Shown: positions 20,291 through 33,674 of the stretch, one piece after another
Numbering within the stretch: the first letter of the stretch is position 1
Layout: the number at the start of each line of letters is the position of its first letter
Source: Serinus canaria
Lineage: Eukaryota > Chordata > Aves > Passeriformes > Fringillidae
Direction of reading: 5' to 3'
NCBI RefSeq assembly: GCF_022539315.1
Contig: NC_066329.1
Coordinates: 4,625,072-4,689,071, forward strand
DNA: 64,000 bases
Made by a program: the position numbers and the translations under genes
The notes under the pieces: model-generated
The model's input: the letters and a program-made list of their open reading frames with translations, nothing else
Databases searched by the model: none
What the model was told of the DNA's origin: nothing

Positions 20291-21348
20291 CACGGATTCA
20301 AGTGTGCTTCGGGAACCAATTATTTGCTCTGATTAAATTAAAAAATATAGGGAAAAAAAAAAAAAAAGTAGTTAGTCCAGGCGATTATTTGCCAAATGAG
20401 ATTGACAAGGGAAAAAAAAAAAAAATCAAAACCCTCCGGATCCCTCCAAGTGCAGCCAGTGACTGCAGAGATGCCGCTGGCGCTGCCCCGTGTCCCAGCT
20501 CTCCCTTAATCTGGAGGAATTTTGGGATGCACACGCGGTGGTAGCAGGAAGATTTCACTCAAATTAAAAAAAAATAAAAATAAAAACAAAGGAAAAGAAA
20601 AAGGAAAAAATAAAAGGGAAAAAGTACACACACCCATACAGAGCAAAAAGTGCTAAAGCGTTTTTTCCTCCGACAGAAAAAGAGAGGAGGAGAAACAGGG
20701 AGCGAGGAATTAAAGAGCAGCAGCCAAGGAGAGCGAGGAACGTGCGGGAGCCAAGGTGAGTTCCCAGCGGGCATCCCAGCCCTGCCCGGGCCGAGGGGCT
20801 GAGGCAGCACCCCCAGCCCTGCCTGCCCTGCCCTGAGCCCCCCGGGCCCAGCTCTCCGGGCCCGCAGGAAAAACACCAGCGAGGACAGAGGAAAAAAATT
20901 AAAATTATGGGGGTTAGGGAGGAAAAGGCCCCCTTAAGACTGGTGCGCCCCATTTGCTGGATCTGGCCGTGCTTGTCAGCTCGGAGTCCTCTCAAATGGC
21001 CGGGATGAAGGGAAAAAACCCTGAGAGAAGGGAAAAACCCACCGAGGATGGTTCTCCAGCGGGCACCGAACGCCCAAAGTGCTGGCAGCGGAGCAGGATA
21101 GGAGCTCACGCAAAATGAGAACTAAAATATCCTCCCCCGCAGCCGGCATCACCTCCTGGTGTCCCCTGAGGTCCCCCCGCAGCCCTGAGGGATGGGAATC
21201 GCTTTCCCTGCCCGCTCTCGGCCTCCGAGGCTGGAGCAGCCCCGGTCCTGCTGCTGCTGCTGCCGGGGAATGAGAGACACCGGGAGCGGGAGGATGAGGG
21301 GCCGCAGAACCGGCACACGCGGGAATGCAGATCAAACCAGGCGAAAAC

Positions 21349-21418
21349 ACAGGTATTTAAGGGAAATACAGGTATTTATAGGAAATACAGGTATTTAAGG
21401 GAAATACAGGTATTTAAG
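21349..21418 (+). repeat. Short tandem array, 19-bp unit, ~3.7 copies
   Basis: The unit ACAGGTATTTAAGGGAAAT repeats with little change. Each copy carries ACAGGTATTTAA, so any factor reading that word would have four phased sites. Confidence 0.95.
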
Positions 21419-21916
21419 TACAGATGTGCACATATGAGTGCGGACACCCCGTTTGCAAGCACGCCCCCGCACACGATGCCTCTTCGCTCAAGACTTTAAG
21501 GGATTTTATATCCCATTATTCCATATATTATTTATCTTTAGACTAAACGTGCAGTGTGACCGCCTAGCGCTGAGATCCGAGAGTTCCTGGTGAATAACCG
21601 TGGCTGTTTGTACACGGAAATACCCGCAGGCACAGCACAAAAATCGCCTGTGTGGATGTGCAGGTGATGAGATCTTCACTAACACTTGCCCAACTGCGTT
21701 TCCGCCAGCTCGAGCCATCCCTGCCCCATCCGCTATGGGTTTTAGATGGATATTTACGTTTTGCCCGGGGTTTAAAGAGGGATTTTTGGGTGCACACAAG
21801 CCTTAATCTGCCCCCACCCTCCTCACAGCTCAGTGGGAGTGGGCGCAAATCTGCGCACCAGCAGAAGGCGGGCGAGCGGATCGGCGTGGATGCACCGCCT
21901 ATGCACCACACTCTCC

Positions 21917-21966
21917 ATATATATATATATATACACACACATATATATATATATTTATTTATATAT
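21917..21966. repeat. TA/CA microsatellite
   Basis: Runs of (TA)n, CACACA and (TA)n followed by TATTTATTTATATA. Simple sequence. Confidence 0.9.
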
Positions 21967-22019
21967 TAGCCAGAAATAGAACCCCCCACCCGCCTTCTCC
22001 AGCTGCCACTGCCCCGAAC

Positions 22020-22450
22020 GCGGTGCAGCGCTTACCTGGGTGGGGGTGGCGGGTGCGTGGCTGTCCCCCCCGAGTTTCCTTGCAGCCCTGCCAGGCTGCT
22101 GCTCGGTTTTTCATCTCCCCGGCCGCACCGCCCGGCCCCGGCCAGCCCCGGCTTTAGAGCCCCGCATGCCCCGGTGCCCTCCCGCAGCCGCTGTCCCTGG
22201 CTGTCCCCGGAGCTTTCTCCTTGCGGGATTAGCTGCAGGGAGGGGGATGGCCGGGGTGCCGGCTCGCAGTGGGGTCGAGGTGTCAGCAGTAAGAAATAGT
22301 GCCGAGCGTGAACTCGCTCTCCCCCGCCCGCCCTCCACACCCCTTTAAAATCACTTTTTGGGTCGGCTTAACCAAATCGAAGAGGCTTTGGCGTTTCTCT
22401 AGCGGCTCCTCGGCGGCCGCCCTGCCCAGGGACGCCCGGCTGGTAAAATA
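22020..22450. promoter_or_regulatory. CpG-rich segment with minus-strand splice donor
   Basis: CpG-dense sequence whose low-coordinate edge carries CCCAG/GTAAGC on the minus strand (exon side ending at 22036). This could be the donor of an alternative, distal TBX5 first exon starting somewhere between 22036 and 22450. No TATA box is evident. Confidence 0.3.
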
Positions 22451-24159
22451 CAGAGACATCAGCACTTGTGGCTTCCCAACTCTCTTTTTTTCCTCCTTGC
22501 CATATTTTCAGAGAAAATCAGCTCCCTCCTAGCAGGGATTATTATTTTTCCTTTCCATTTTTAGATAATTTACTTCCCCTCTCGGACCAGTTCTCTCTCT
22601 TTGCTTTTATTTCCCTTTTGTTGGCCGCTTTTCGCTTTGGCGAAATATGCACCTGGGAGCAAACAAGTGTTTAAAATAATCCTCCTCTCTGGAAGCATTT
22701 TTGTCCATTCACTTATTGGGGTTATTTTAATATGTGTTTGGTTTATTCTCCCAATTGTTTCCTATTTTCTTTCCCCTCAGTCATGGGGGCAGGGGCTGAC
22801 TGCATTGATCTGAGAGTTGGTATCAACAAAATATTTGTATAAAAGTCCCGCCAATACAGTTCTGTCGTGTCATTATTTCCATTACAAAATCCTGCATTTA
22901 GTGCTGGAGAATTGCTCTAGACGAGCCTTCGGGGGTAGATATCTGGCTCAAGCTTTTATCTTTATTCTTTTTTTTTTTTTTTTTTTTTTTAATTACAGGT
23001 GAATAGCGTTTTTCTTTTCAAGTTTGTGGCTTCGGCTGTTTTGGATTTGGTTTTTGTTGGTTTTTTGGGGTTTTTTTTCCCGCCCTTCTGGCTACCTTAA
23101 AAAAAAAAAAAAAAAGTTTGCAATTAAAACCCTTTTCCCCTCCCTGAGCCCATTAATTTCCCAGGCGAGCTGCAGCCTTTAAAACAGTGACGAAAAAGAA
23201 AAAGAAGGAGCGGGGCAGAGGCAGGGCTTGGCGAGGCGCGGGCACAGCGCTGCCCTTCCGCACCTCCCACGCCTGGGGGTGAAAATCCCTTTTCCTCCTG
23301 GATGCCAAGCAGAGCGTGAGGATCCCCAAATTCATCCCTAATGGAGCAGAAGGGTTTAATTCTCTTTTTCCCGTTCCCTCCAAAAGGGAGAAAAATCTTC
23401 CAGGGAGGGGAGACCGGGGTCCACCAGCCCCTCCCCAGTTTTTCCCCAGTGTTTCCCAGGAAAAGAGGGAATTGGGCTGAATTTCTCTTTGCGCCCATTT
23501 TCGTGGGGGATTTTTTGGCACGGGGTGCCCGTGGGATCCGCGCTCCAACCAGGGCGTCAACCAGGGCCTTATCTCGGCCCCGAGGAGAAAATAAAAGCTG
23601 ATAAGGCCTTCGCTCTCTGGGAAGAAACGAAATGGGGGCAAAAAAGGGGAAATCCTCGGCGCCCCTGCCTCTCCCTGAGAGCGATCCTGCCGTGACCTTG
23701 GAGGGCGGGCGGGGGTGGCAAAAGGAGCCGATCCCGCAGGGTTTGAAGCAGGCACCCATAAAAGGCCTCACAGCATCACTTGCGGATGTTTTCCCTCCCG
23801 GGGAGAGGAGCCCCGGGCGGGGGGCACACCCCGGGCATCCCCAGTTCTCTCATCCCGGCCGAATTTCTTCCTCTCTTTCTCGCCAAATCATTTTTCTTTC
23901 CCTCTTTCCTCTTTTCCAAGCCCTCTCTCTTCTTCCCCATTTTCTGTTTCTCCCTCCTTTTCTCGCCCCCGGTCGCTTTTCTTGCCCTGCCCTAAATAAC
24001 GCCCGGCGACAGCGCAGCGCGGCCTCTCTGGGATACCCAGGTTATCCTTTGTATTCCCGGCTATCCACCAATTTTGGGAGCGGGAGACGCTCCCAGGGAG
24101 GCGGGGGGGGGTAGCTGTGGGCTCGGCCTTGGACTGGTATCACGGGCATCCTAAAATCC

Positions 24160-24275
24160 ATTTTTATCTCTTCGGGAAAAATACAGATTGCATCAATAAC
24201 CCAAAGAGTTCTTGAGATTCCTTTTGTGTGCCTGCTCAGAAAATGTTAAATACCGAAAAATGATCACAGGAGGAA
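24160..24275. promoter_or_regulatory. Candidate conserved upstream element
   Basis: Unique AT-rich sequence with TTTTATCTC (GATA), GCATCAATAACC and AAATGTTAAATACCG between GC-rich flanks. Inferred only from texture and motifs. Confidence 0.2.
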
Positions 24276-25079
24276 TAGAGAAGAAAAAAAAGAGCATTTC
24301 CCCTCTTGTTCCAGGGCTGGGTGAGATCCCAAACTGCAACTTCAGGGCCCTGAGCTCCCGAGTGCAGAAGAGAAATCGGTTTTGGAGGGGCAGAGCCCCG
24401 CGGGTTCTCAGCGATATCTGGGAGCAGTGGGATGCCCTGTCCTGCTTCCCAAAGTGTCGGGGAGTTAATTCTGAGGGTAGCAGGTATCTTCCCTGGAGAG
24501 CTTTCCCACACAAACAGAGGCTGGAATCGGGGCTGAATATCTGGGTGGTGTCGGTACTCGGTGTGGTAAATCTGATTTTTTATAAACCCGCCTGTGCTTC
24601 CATGAATTCAATCCTATCGATTGATACCTGTTCATGGAGATCAACAGTTCCTGTTGGTACATGCTTCTCTGTCCTGTGGTTTTGGGCAAAAATATTCTGC
24701 TTTCACCCCACTGGAGGAAATTTCAGGAGCTCGTTGCGTTCCTGCCTGGGATTTTTGGGGGGCAGCCAGGCGTGTTTACCTGCCCCGTGTGTGTCTGCCA
24801 GGCTGCCACCACAGGGGCCGTGGGTTAATGCTTTTACCGGCTCATTTTGACTTGAAAATCGTTCATTTCCAAGGAAAAATCCCTTAGTGGGGAAAGGAAT
24901 GCTCGATTCTCTGCACAAAAAAAAGCTCCCTCGGAGCCCGGGTGGGACCTGCGGAGCGGAGCCCGGGTCCCCCCGCAGGCTGCGGGCACAGGAGCCACCA
25001 ACCTCCCCGCTCCGGGGACCCGAGGAGCCGCCGTTCAAGACAATGTCTATTTTCTGTCATTAATAACTCGTTTCTTCCT

Positions 25080-25440
25080 TAAAAAAAAAAAAAAAAAATC
25101 TCGTTTGGATCCAAGATTGTTTTTATGATTCAGTCGGACAAGACGGAACACATGTTAGTTTAAGCAGGTTCATGAAATAGCTGTAAATCAAATAAAGTTT
25201 ACGAGTTTAGCAGGAAATACTGAAAAGATGAGGGGGAGGGAAAAAAAATCCGCCGAGGCAGAGAGCAGCAGGCTGAAATAGTCGGTGGAGTTTTGTCCTG
25301 CTCTGTGTTTCTCTCTGTTCTCTTGTGCATCTTGCCGATTAAAGGCCTCGAGACCCCGTGTTGGCGCCAAGTGGCATGTTATTAATCAGTTATCCCGAGG
25401 TTCAGTCCACAGAAGAGAGAAATTTAATCACCAGAAACCA
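25080..25440. promoter_or_regulatory. Candidate conserved upstream element
   Basis: After a poly-A run, about 340 bp of unique sequence with CATTAATAACTC, GTAAATCAAATAAAGTTTAC, CCAAGTGGCATG (NKX-like AAGTG), TATTAATCAGTTATCC and GAAATTTAATCACC. These homeodomain, GATA and NKX-type words recur closely and CpGs are retained. It reads like a developmental enhancer, but no alignment could be run. Confidence 0.3.
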
Positions 25441-27504
25441 GACCCGACATAAAAGAGAAATCTAAAATCAATTCCCTCCCGTCGTCCCGTCTCCCCCTCC
25501 CCTTCCCCACCTCCGAAGCGAGCAGAACGAGCAGGAGCAATCAAGATCGCGCTCCCTCTGCCTCTTAATTGCGGCGGGAGAACCGCAAATTTCTCCGAGC
25601 TTTGCCTCCAGAAGAATTTGAAAAAAAAATTAAAAATAAAAGAACCTACAGAAAAAAAAAATCCCAAAGACCCGCAACAAGTTTGTCCTTGATCTCGCTA
25701 TAAAAACGTGATGGGGGAGAAATATCCCAAGCGGAGCCTTTTATAATGGAACCGGGGGCTGTGGGACGGGGGAGCCGGTGCAAATCCCATTTCTCGCCGG
25801 GAAAATGATCTTTGAAGGCTGCCAGGCCTGGCGGGGAGGGGTCCCCTCACCCCAGATGCCCCCCAGGCTCTGCCTCCTTCCCCCAGCCCGCATTTCCCTC
25901 CAGGAAATGCTGAGGGAAAAGGGGGGGTCTGGTTTGGTGTCCCCCCAAAGCTGAAGGCGCTTGTGGGCACCCCGATGTTCTCCCCTCGCAGCCCTTCCTG
26001 CCAGGGCGTTTTGGGGTGGGAATTCCCACATTTGGGTTAGAACAGGAAAAGAAATCCTCGGCCCGGGACGGGGCAGCGGGGCCGGTGCCACCCTCGGGGA
26101 AGGACCGGAGGTGACAGCAGGGCAGAAGGGACCAAAAAAACCCATTCGCTCCCAAAAAAATCAGCTTGCTCGGAGCGCAGGGAAAACGGAGAGCGGTGGG
26201 GATCGTCCCTGCAGCTTTCCACGCGTGTTTCCATGGGGGTCACCCCGTCCCCGTTCCCTCCCCGCTGCCGGGGTCGCGCTTGTCCCCCCGGGCTGCGTGA
26301 AGGGCACCCGGAGGAGCCGCGAGCCGGGCGGCCGCCCCAGGGCTATATTTGGAAAAGAATTTGGAAACCCTTCCAGCAAATGTGTACGAAAGGTACCGGG
26401 CCCCTTCCCCGAGCCCCCCCCCCGAGGGTCGCCCCACGCCCCGTGGCACCGCTGCTGAGCAGGCAGCGTCCTGCTCCTCTCCATCCCCGTGTTTGTTCCT
26501 CGAAAGAGAAACGACTCCACAAAAACCCCAGCTCAGGGTTTCGCCCGCCCAAACCCCAAGAGAGGCGACTTCACCCCACGCCGGCCAAGGCTCGCACTTG
26601 GTGCCAGCCAAATTTGCTTGTTCTGCCCTAAAAAAAACAATAATTGCAAGAGGGAGTGCTGCGGGCCTGGATCAGGGGGATGAAGGGCGAGGGGGGAACA
26701 GCTGCCTCTCTGCCCTCTTTCCAACCCAGCAAAACAGCTTGGCGTTTTTTTTTTAACGAAAACCATACTTTCCCCGCATTTTTTCTCTTCCCCAACAGCC
26801 TCTCAAAAACCTAGAAAGCAGCGCTGCGAGTTGATGGGTTTCTTTTCCCCCTCCACGCTCTATCTGCTCGTTTTCCTACAGCCCAAACAGCCTGGAAACC
26901 ACAGAAAAAATAATCAAAGTGCAGCATGTTTTCCCACAGTAGGAATTCATGTTAGCACTCTCTCCACGTCTTGATCCTCCGTTTGCTTGTGGGGATCCGG
27001 GCGGAGATGACTTCAGATGCACAGGCACAGAGGCAGGAAGAGATTTTTGGGGTGTCCAAAACACACCCAGCCCCAGCACGGCCTCGGGGGGAGGATGGAT
27101 CCCCGTGGATCTGAGCATTTCCATGTAAATACGGGAATTTCAGTGCACAAGGGGGAGTGCAGCCAGCTCCCACCCCCCCAGCAGCCCGTGCCTTCCTCCG
27201 TGCCCGGGGGTGCCCCAGAAACTCCTCGGCTCCTCTGCCACCTGGACGAGCCCCTCCCGCGGCATCACACCGGGGGAAAAGGGTGGAAATGAGAGGAAAA
27301 GGGAAATTTTGGATTCTCCACCCAGGCAGACCGCGGCTAGGAGAGCTGGTGGGCTCCGGGGGGAAGAGAGGTGAGGGGAGAGGGCTCGTTCTCCGGCAGA
27401 AAAAGGTTTTCCAAGCCCCCCTGGCTGTCAAGCCCATCCGAAACTCCTCCTCTGTCTGCGGAGCGGCTCCGCTCCCCCCTCCCGGCTCCCGCAGCTGGGC
27501 GGCG

Positions 27505-27605
27505 TAGGTAGCTCCAGATAAGTGAAAGTGGTATTTTTATAGGCTGATAAAAGGGACTTATCTCGGCTTTCCCGAATCTGACAAAGATTCCCTAATTGGT
27601 CATTT
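27505..27605. promoter_or_regulatory. Candidate cardiac-type enhancer core (GATA and NKX sites)
   Basis: Within 60 bp there are AGATAAG (27516-27522) overlapping AAGTG (27520-27524), a second AAGTG (27526-27530), TGATAA (27545-27550) and TTATCT (27558-27563). A homeodomain-type CTAATTGG follows near 27592. GATA4 and NKX2-5 are established cooperating regulators of heart genes and partners of TBX5. The overlapping AGATAAGTGA word also occurs at 58617-58626. Confidence 0.4.
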
Positions 27606-28276
27606 GCCCACAGCAGCCTTCCCCAGCCCAGGGCCCGCCTGACGCTATTTTCAGCCTCCAACGGGGGTGTCGCGCCCCAGGTACCCCCTGGGCTGCTGCT
27701 CCCCGGCCTCCTCCTGCCCAAATCCCATCCACAGCTCCTGCTCGCTCCCACCCACCCACCCGCACGGGCTGGGCAGCCGGGGAAGTGCCGCATTCGGGAA
27801 CACAGAGTGCATCTCCCCCACAGCATCAGCCCTGGGCTGGCTGTCCCTCTGACCGCGCTCCGTGTCCCGGCTGAGCGCACCCACCATCTGATTATCCGGC
27901 CTTTGAGCGACACCAAATACATTTTATCGCACAAATACTTTTTATCAGCTGGGAAAAAAGCACCCCTATCACATGTAAAGGCACGTTCAAGCAGACAAAA
28001 GCTCTGTACAGACAGAAAACGGGCGGGGATGCTGAGCTCTGCACCAAAGCTCCTCCAGCCTCCAGCTGCTGAGATGGAAATGGAATCCCTGGGATTAAAT
28101 ACAAACGGCAAAGCAGAGACACCCCACTTCCACCACAGCATCCCAGGGAGCACAGGTCCCCCTGAAACAGGTTACAACCACCTCACACCAGACTCTGCTC
28201 CACACATCAGCTGGGATTTTTTTTCCTTTCAATGCATTTTAGTCAGCAGGCTGGTAAAAAACCCCAAAAACTAACC

Positions 28277-28346
28277 AAAACCAACCAACCAACCAACCAA
28301 CACAAACAAAACAACAACAACAACAAACAAAATAAAACAAAGGAAA
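28277..28346 (+). repeat. (AACC)n and (AAC)n simple repeat
   Basis: Runs of AACCAACCAACC then ACAACAACAACAAC and AAACAAAATAAAAC, A/C only on the plus strand. Confidence 0.9.
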
Positions 28347-31300
28347 AAAAAAAGAAAACCAAACTGAGGAGGAGGAAATGCATTTCTGCACACTCAGAGC
28401 TTGCAGCCAGTTGGCACCACAAGCCTTGAAGCGAGCTGGGAAGTCACCCACTAAACTTATTTCTCATTTTCCTTTTTTTCTTCCTCTGTGGAAGGGGGAA
28501 GGGAATCTGGATTAACAGCCCATCTGACCTACCAGTGGTGTTGGGACATGAATCAAGCACAATCAAAGGCCCCAGTGTCAGCATTAGCTTGACCCCTACA
28601 ACTGCTCGGGCTGGGAGCTCGGCGGGGCCGGCTCTGGCCAGGGCAGGGTGAACCTTGCCCAGGGTTACTGGTGCCTGCCCAGGGCTCTGCCCAGCCCAGC
28701 CCAGCCCCCGGGCTTGGGGTTGCAGCCACCTCAGCCCAGAGGGGTGCAGGGCCCGTGGGGATGGAGCCAGCTCTGCCCCACCATGGCAGGGTGGCCCCGC
28801 TCTTGAGTGAAAACAGATCTCCCACCCCCCAAAGCATCCACTCCAAACCATGGAGAAGAGGAAGGGAGGTGTGGGCTTACAGGGTCTTTCAGTCATTTTG
28901 GAGGTTTTTTTGTTTCTTTGTTTTTTCTTTTCATGCCTTTTTCCTGTCCAGGACATTTTTGGTCTGATTTCCCTTGAGTGGGCAAGGCCCAGCCCCGTGG
29001 GAAGAGGCCAAACCTCAGGGCCACCCTGGGGACTTGGGACTCACATCCCACACAATGCCTCCAGACCCAGCCTTGAGGCTCAGCAGGTGCTGAAAAACAC
29101 AGGAACTGAGCTTTAGCAAAGCCCAAATATCCCATCTCATCCTGAGACACAGGATAGCACCTGAGCACACCCTTTAATACCCTTTTCCATCTCAGACAGG
29201 AGGAAAGAGGAGCACATTAATTATTCCTAAATGAGGTCTCCAGCAGGAGAGTGGCTTGTCTGTAGAAGCTGATTTTCACAGGGGTATTTCAGGAAAAAAA
29301 ATCTGGTTATTTTTGTTTTCAGTGGACCTTCCCCACACTCAAAAGGGACTCAAAAATCAGCGAGGAATCATCAGCAGGGAAAGCTGTTCTACCCTGGCTC
29401 TGCAGGAGCAGGCTCCAAAGGGGATGGACATGGTCCTGTCAAAGTTTCAAGCTCACCTTCCATTTAAATGTCATTTTTAATGGAAGTGGTGCAAGCTCCC
29501 CTTCTCTCCACCAAGCCCAGCACGGGCTATTTTTATTTCTTGTGTGCATGCTCTAACTTAACACTGACTTGTGCTTTTAACCTGTTCTTTCCAAATACAT
29601 AGAAATGAAATCCACCTATTAAAAATAAAACAAATAGATGCCAACACTCTCTCCACAGCACTTGGCTCTCCAGCTTTACCAGGTGAGCTGGCATTAAACC
29701 CTGTTGCTGTGTTTTCTGCAGCTACTGGGTGAGAGAGGCTGATTTGGGAATGTCCAGTGAGAGCTGGGTCTGCTGGATCTGCTGATGCTCCTCCTGGCAT
29801 GAGAAGGGAACCTGGATCAAGGGTCCCATCCAAGCCAAGCTCAGCATGCTCAGGAATCAGCCTGGGAGGGAATTCAGAGTGGGGATGCCCACCCAGAGCA
29901 GATTGGGGGCCAGGCAGGACTGTGAAGCTGCAGCTGCTTGAGCACTCTTGGAAATCCCTGCTGGACAGGCAGGGATGCTGCAAACACCACCTCCTTCTGC
30001 CACAGCTTTCCTGCCACCAGGTTCCAGTGCAGGTTGGATTCCAGAGCTCAGGGGCTGCCCCAGCTGCCTGTCAGGCACCTCCTGTGGCCAGAGAGGCTCC
30101 TCAGCTCAGCCAGAACAGAGCCCGAGGCCGCAGGGACGGACAGGAAGGACAGATCTCCCCATGGCAAACCCCATGGCTGCAGGGCCAAGCCCTCACCCGA
30201 AGGAGTCTCCAGCCAGGATCATCCTGCCCCAGATTTTTGCCCATGAAATGGACAGAAAATAGACCTGAAAACACAGATCTGAACATATCAGTTCCCTGCA
30301 CGTGTCACCAGTGCTGTGACACAGCTGTGAGAAAACACCAAGAAGATTTGGTGTGGGGTGCAAATTCCCACATTTCAGACAGTCTGGGAAGCCCCGGGTG
30401 CAAGAGCTGCTGCTCATCCAGCCAGCAGATTCCCAGCTGGATCAGTGGTGTCTGTGCAGTCCCTAGTGCATGATGTCCTCATTACACATCTGCCCTCAGG
30501 GCCAGCAGCACATCCCACACTCCCAGAGCTCCCCAAATCAGCATCCAGTCCTGTGAGCCCTGATTCCCTTCCTAGGAAAGGGAGAATTTCAGGGTGTCTG
30601 ACAGAAAATTCCAACTCCTCTGTGTGACTTGGAGCCTTTTTTTGATCAGTTGTGAACCTGTCTGTAAAAGGGCAGAGCAGTCTGATGTCTTCTGTGATGC
30701 CATTTGGGTGGGAAAAGTGCTTTGAGATTTCATGGTGAGCTCATCCTCCGTGGAAATAAGGAATTTCAGCATCACACAGCTCTGCAAAAGCACAGGAAGA
30801 GAGCAAAACAACCTCTATCCATCCCCTCCCAGCCCCTCTTAATTCTATCCAGAGCACAGAGCTGGCTGCTCCAGCAAGGCTGGAAGCTCTAATTTGGATA
30901 AATCTTTCTGGCAAATGCTCTAAAATCCATCTGCTTCCACAGGCACGGCGGAACTGCAGCCTGAGGTAGCTCTGACTGCCACTGCTGCCTGGACTGAGAG
31001 CAGAGAGTGCAATCAAACAGTGCAAAAGAGAGGAACAGGCTTGGGACTGCAGGAAACAGGAGGGAATGTGCCCTAAGAACAATTCCTTCAGGCTGGCAGG
31101 TCAGGCTGGAGTGGTGCTTGGGGCTCTTACAAGCCCAGGGCACCGAGAGGGTTCCAGCAGAGGCACGGGGTGGCTGCTGTGTGCTCAGCTCACGATGGAT
31201 CCCCAGCCCTGAGCCAGGTTCCTCGGGCCAGGACCTTGAGGAAACTCTTCCCAAAGCCTTGTTTCCCTTTCAGAAGGCTGACTTTGGTTCTAAGCCATCA

Positions 31301-33674
31301 ACCCAAGGCACCACAGCCGGCAGGGGACTCCTGCAAGGGGAAAAAAGCAGCTCTGGGGAAGTCAAACCCCATTTCCCAAAAAACCTGGGGTGTTACAGGG
31401 GTTCTCCCTCCAGCACCAGCCAGGCTGAGGGCTGGAGGTCCCTCACTCCTCCCAGCATCTCTGCAGAGCTCTGCAGCCTTCCCAGTCCTCCTTCCACGGA
31501 AAGTCCTCAGCACACATTTGGAGCAGTTTACAGGATGATGATGACAATGTGTTTCTCCTAAATAAAATCCATTTTTAAAGAGTACATATGCAATTACTTT
31601 GTGTTTTGGCCTGTATTCAGGAAAGAATTTCCCCTCGGGTCAGATTTGGCAGGGACTGATGGGGTTTTCTTGCTTTTCCTCCGTAGGGTGGGCCATGGTC
31701 CACTTCCTAAGATGGTCTGGACATTTTCACCTCACAATTTCCCTGCTACTGCTGGGACCCAGGACACTGGCAATGCCCTTGATCTCTCCTGCATGTTCAA
31801 GGTTTTGTGGCTTTTGGTCTTTTGTACTAAGGGTCTTAAATTTGTTATAGGGTGTTGGGAAGTGTTTTATGGCCTGCAGCCTGCGGTGGATGTGCTGGGG
31901 ACCCCTCTGGATTAAGCAGCTCTTCCGTGGTCACCTGGAATTGTGAGAGCCTGTGCTCCATGAGGCAGGTGGGCCCTTGCCAGGCTCTGCCAGCCCTCCC
32001 TGATCCTGCAGTGGCAGGGCTCTGCCATCTGAGTGCCAGGAGTTCCCCCCAGCAGGGTCAGGGGGGACATCTCCCCTTGCTCTCATTTGAGCTGTGACTC
32101 TTATAAACCAAGGTGAGAGGGGGGATTGGTACCATAAACAAGGTGGAACTCCTGGGACTGGGAAATTACAGAGCCTGGCCTCTGCTCCTGTCTTGCAGGA
32201 CACTTCTCCCCCTCCAGACCACACTGGTTTCTCCAGGCCCACCTGAAGTCAGAAGGAAGGGCTTTTATCTGCTTTTGGAACAGAGACTCCTGCATAGCTC
32301 GGTCCTAAATCGCTAAATTTCAGCCCAGGCAAAACCAATACCTGTGGATGAGGGAGACTTTATGGATGAGGTATAATTCTAAAGCTCTGCCTGATCTGAG
32401 CCCTTCTGGTGCTCATCTTCCATTTACATCTCACCAGCTGCAGCAATTTTGCTTAAAGCTCCTTCAGATCCCTACAATCCCCCACCTAGAGAAGCTACAG
32501 CTCCAAATCACCTCCAGAAACACAAAACTCCCAGTGGATTTAGGACAGGATTGCTGGTGGGTCTGCCTGGGATCAAAGGCTGCCTGCTCAAGACCTTGGC
32601 CATGTCCTGAGCTCCAGTGCTCAAACAGGCTCTGCACAGCCAGGAAATCTCTCCAACCTGGCACCAGAAACACCCCCTGCTACCAGACCCAATGTGCAGC
32701 ACAGATCCATTTCCCCCTTATCCTCCAAAGAGAAAAACAAACAAGCACACAAATGCCAAAACATTAACTACTCCCCACATTACTCAGCCTTCTGCTAATT
32801 AGTAGAAATTTACAGCAGCTGCACTACTGGAAGTGAGCTCAGCCTTTAGCCCTGGAAATTCCTGGGGAGGATAATTTTCTACAGTTTTTCTGGACTTACA
32901 GAAATCTCCAGGAATGTTCCAATATACTAACTAACTTCAGCAGCATTTCTAAGCCTTCTTTATTCTGCTCCTGCTGGGGTAACCGTGGAGCTCACAGGCA
33001 TGAAATCCACAACTGCCTTCCCTCTCAAAGGCTCCTGCACACAGCAAACCCAGGCATGTGTGTCCTGAGAACCAGAGAGGAGAGGCTGTGGAGCTCTCCT
33101 CCTGCTGCTTACACCTGGGTCACCAGCTCTTCCTGATCAGCACAGATCAATGCTCAGAGCCTGCCAGGGGTTCCCCTCTTTTGGATTTCATGTTTGCAGG
33201 TGGAATTAGCAAGCAGTGATTTTCTGTGTGTACCACGAAGGCTGGGGCTTGACAGAACACAGTGCCATGTCAGAACACAATGCAATATGGGGGTTTTTTT
33301 GGCAGGATGAGCTCTAGATCTGTTTGCCACTGCTCTGTGGAAAAGTGCTCTGGGTAATACAAGCCTGGACAACACAATAATTCACCAGGCTGAGAGCGCA
33401 GCATCCATCAGGGATTGCCACCACCCACCTGCCTGACGGGTCTCAATGAGACAATAGGGCTTCTGTAAATAAAATGTAAATAAAATATAAGTGAAATGTA
33501 ACCACCCATCTGCCATGGCATTGCCCAGCTGATCGTTTGGCCATGCTGAGACCCCAGCTATTCTAACAGACTTCCCTCCCTGAGTAACCCTCACCCATTT
33601 AGAACCCACAAGCTGATAAAAAACAGCATGCTCCAAGAGTGCATCCTGCAGGAACAGCAGGTAGGCAGCCAGGT

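Larger units (their letters stand above)
20300..28250. other. Upstream CpG-retaining non-coding block
   Basis: No protein-coding gene recognised. GC-rich, CpG-containing stretches (20740-20870, 22020-22450, 23700-23850, 25840-26350) alternate with AT-rich unique segments. The AT-rich segments at 24160-24275, 25080-25440 and 27505-27605 are listed as candidate elements. Poly-A/T runs occur at 22970-22991, 23100-23115 and 25080-25098. Many open frames here are GC-driven and none resembles a known family. Confidence 0.75.
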
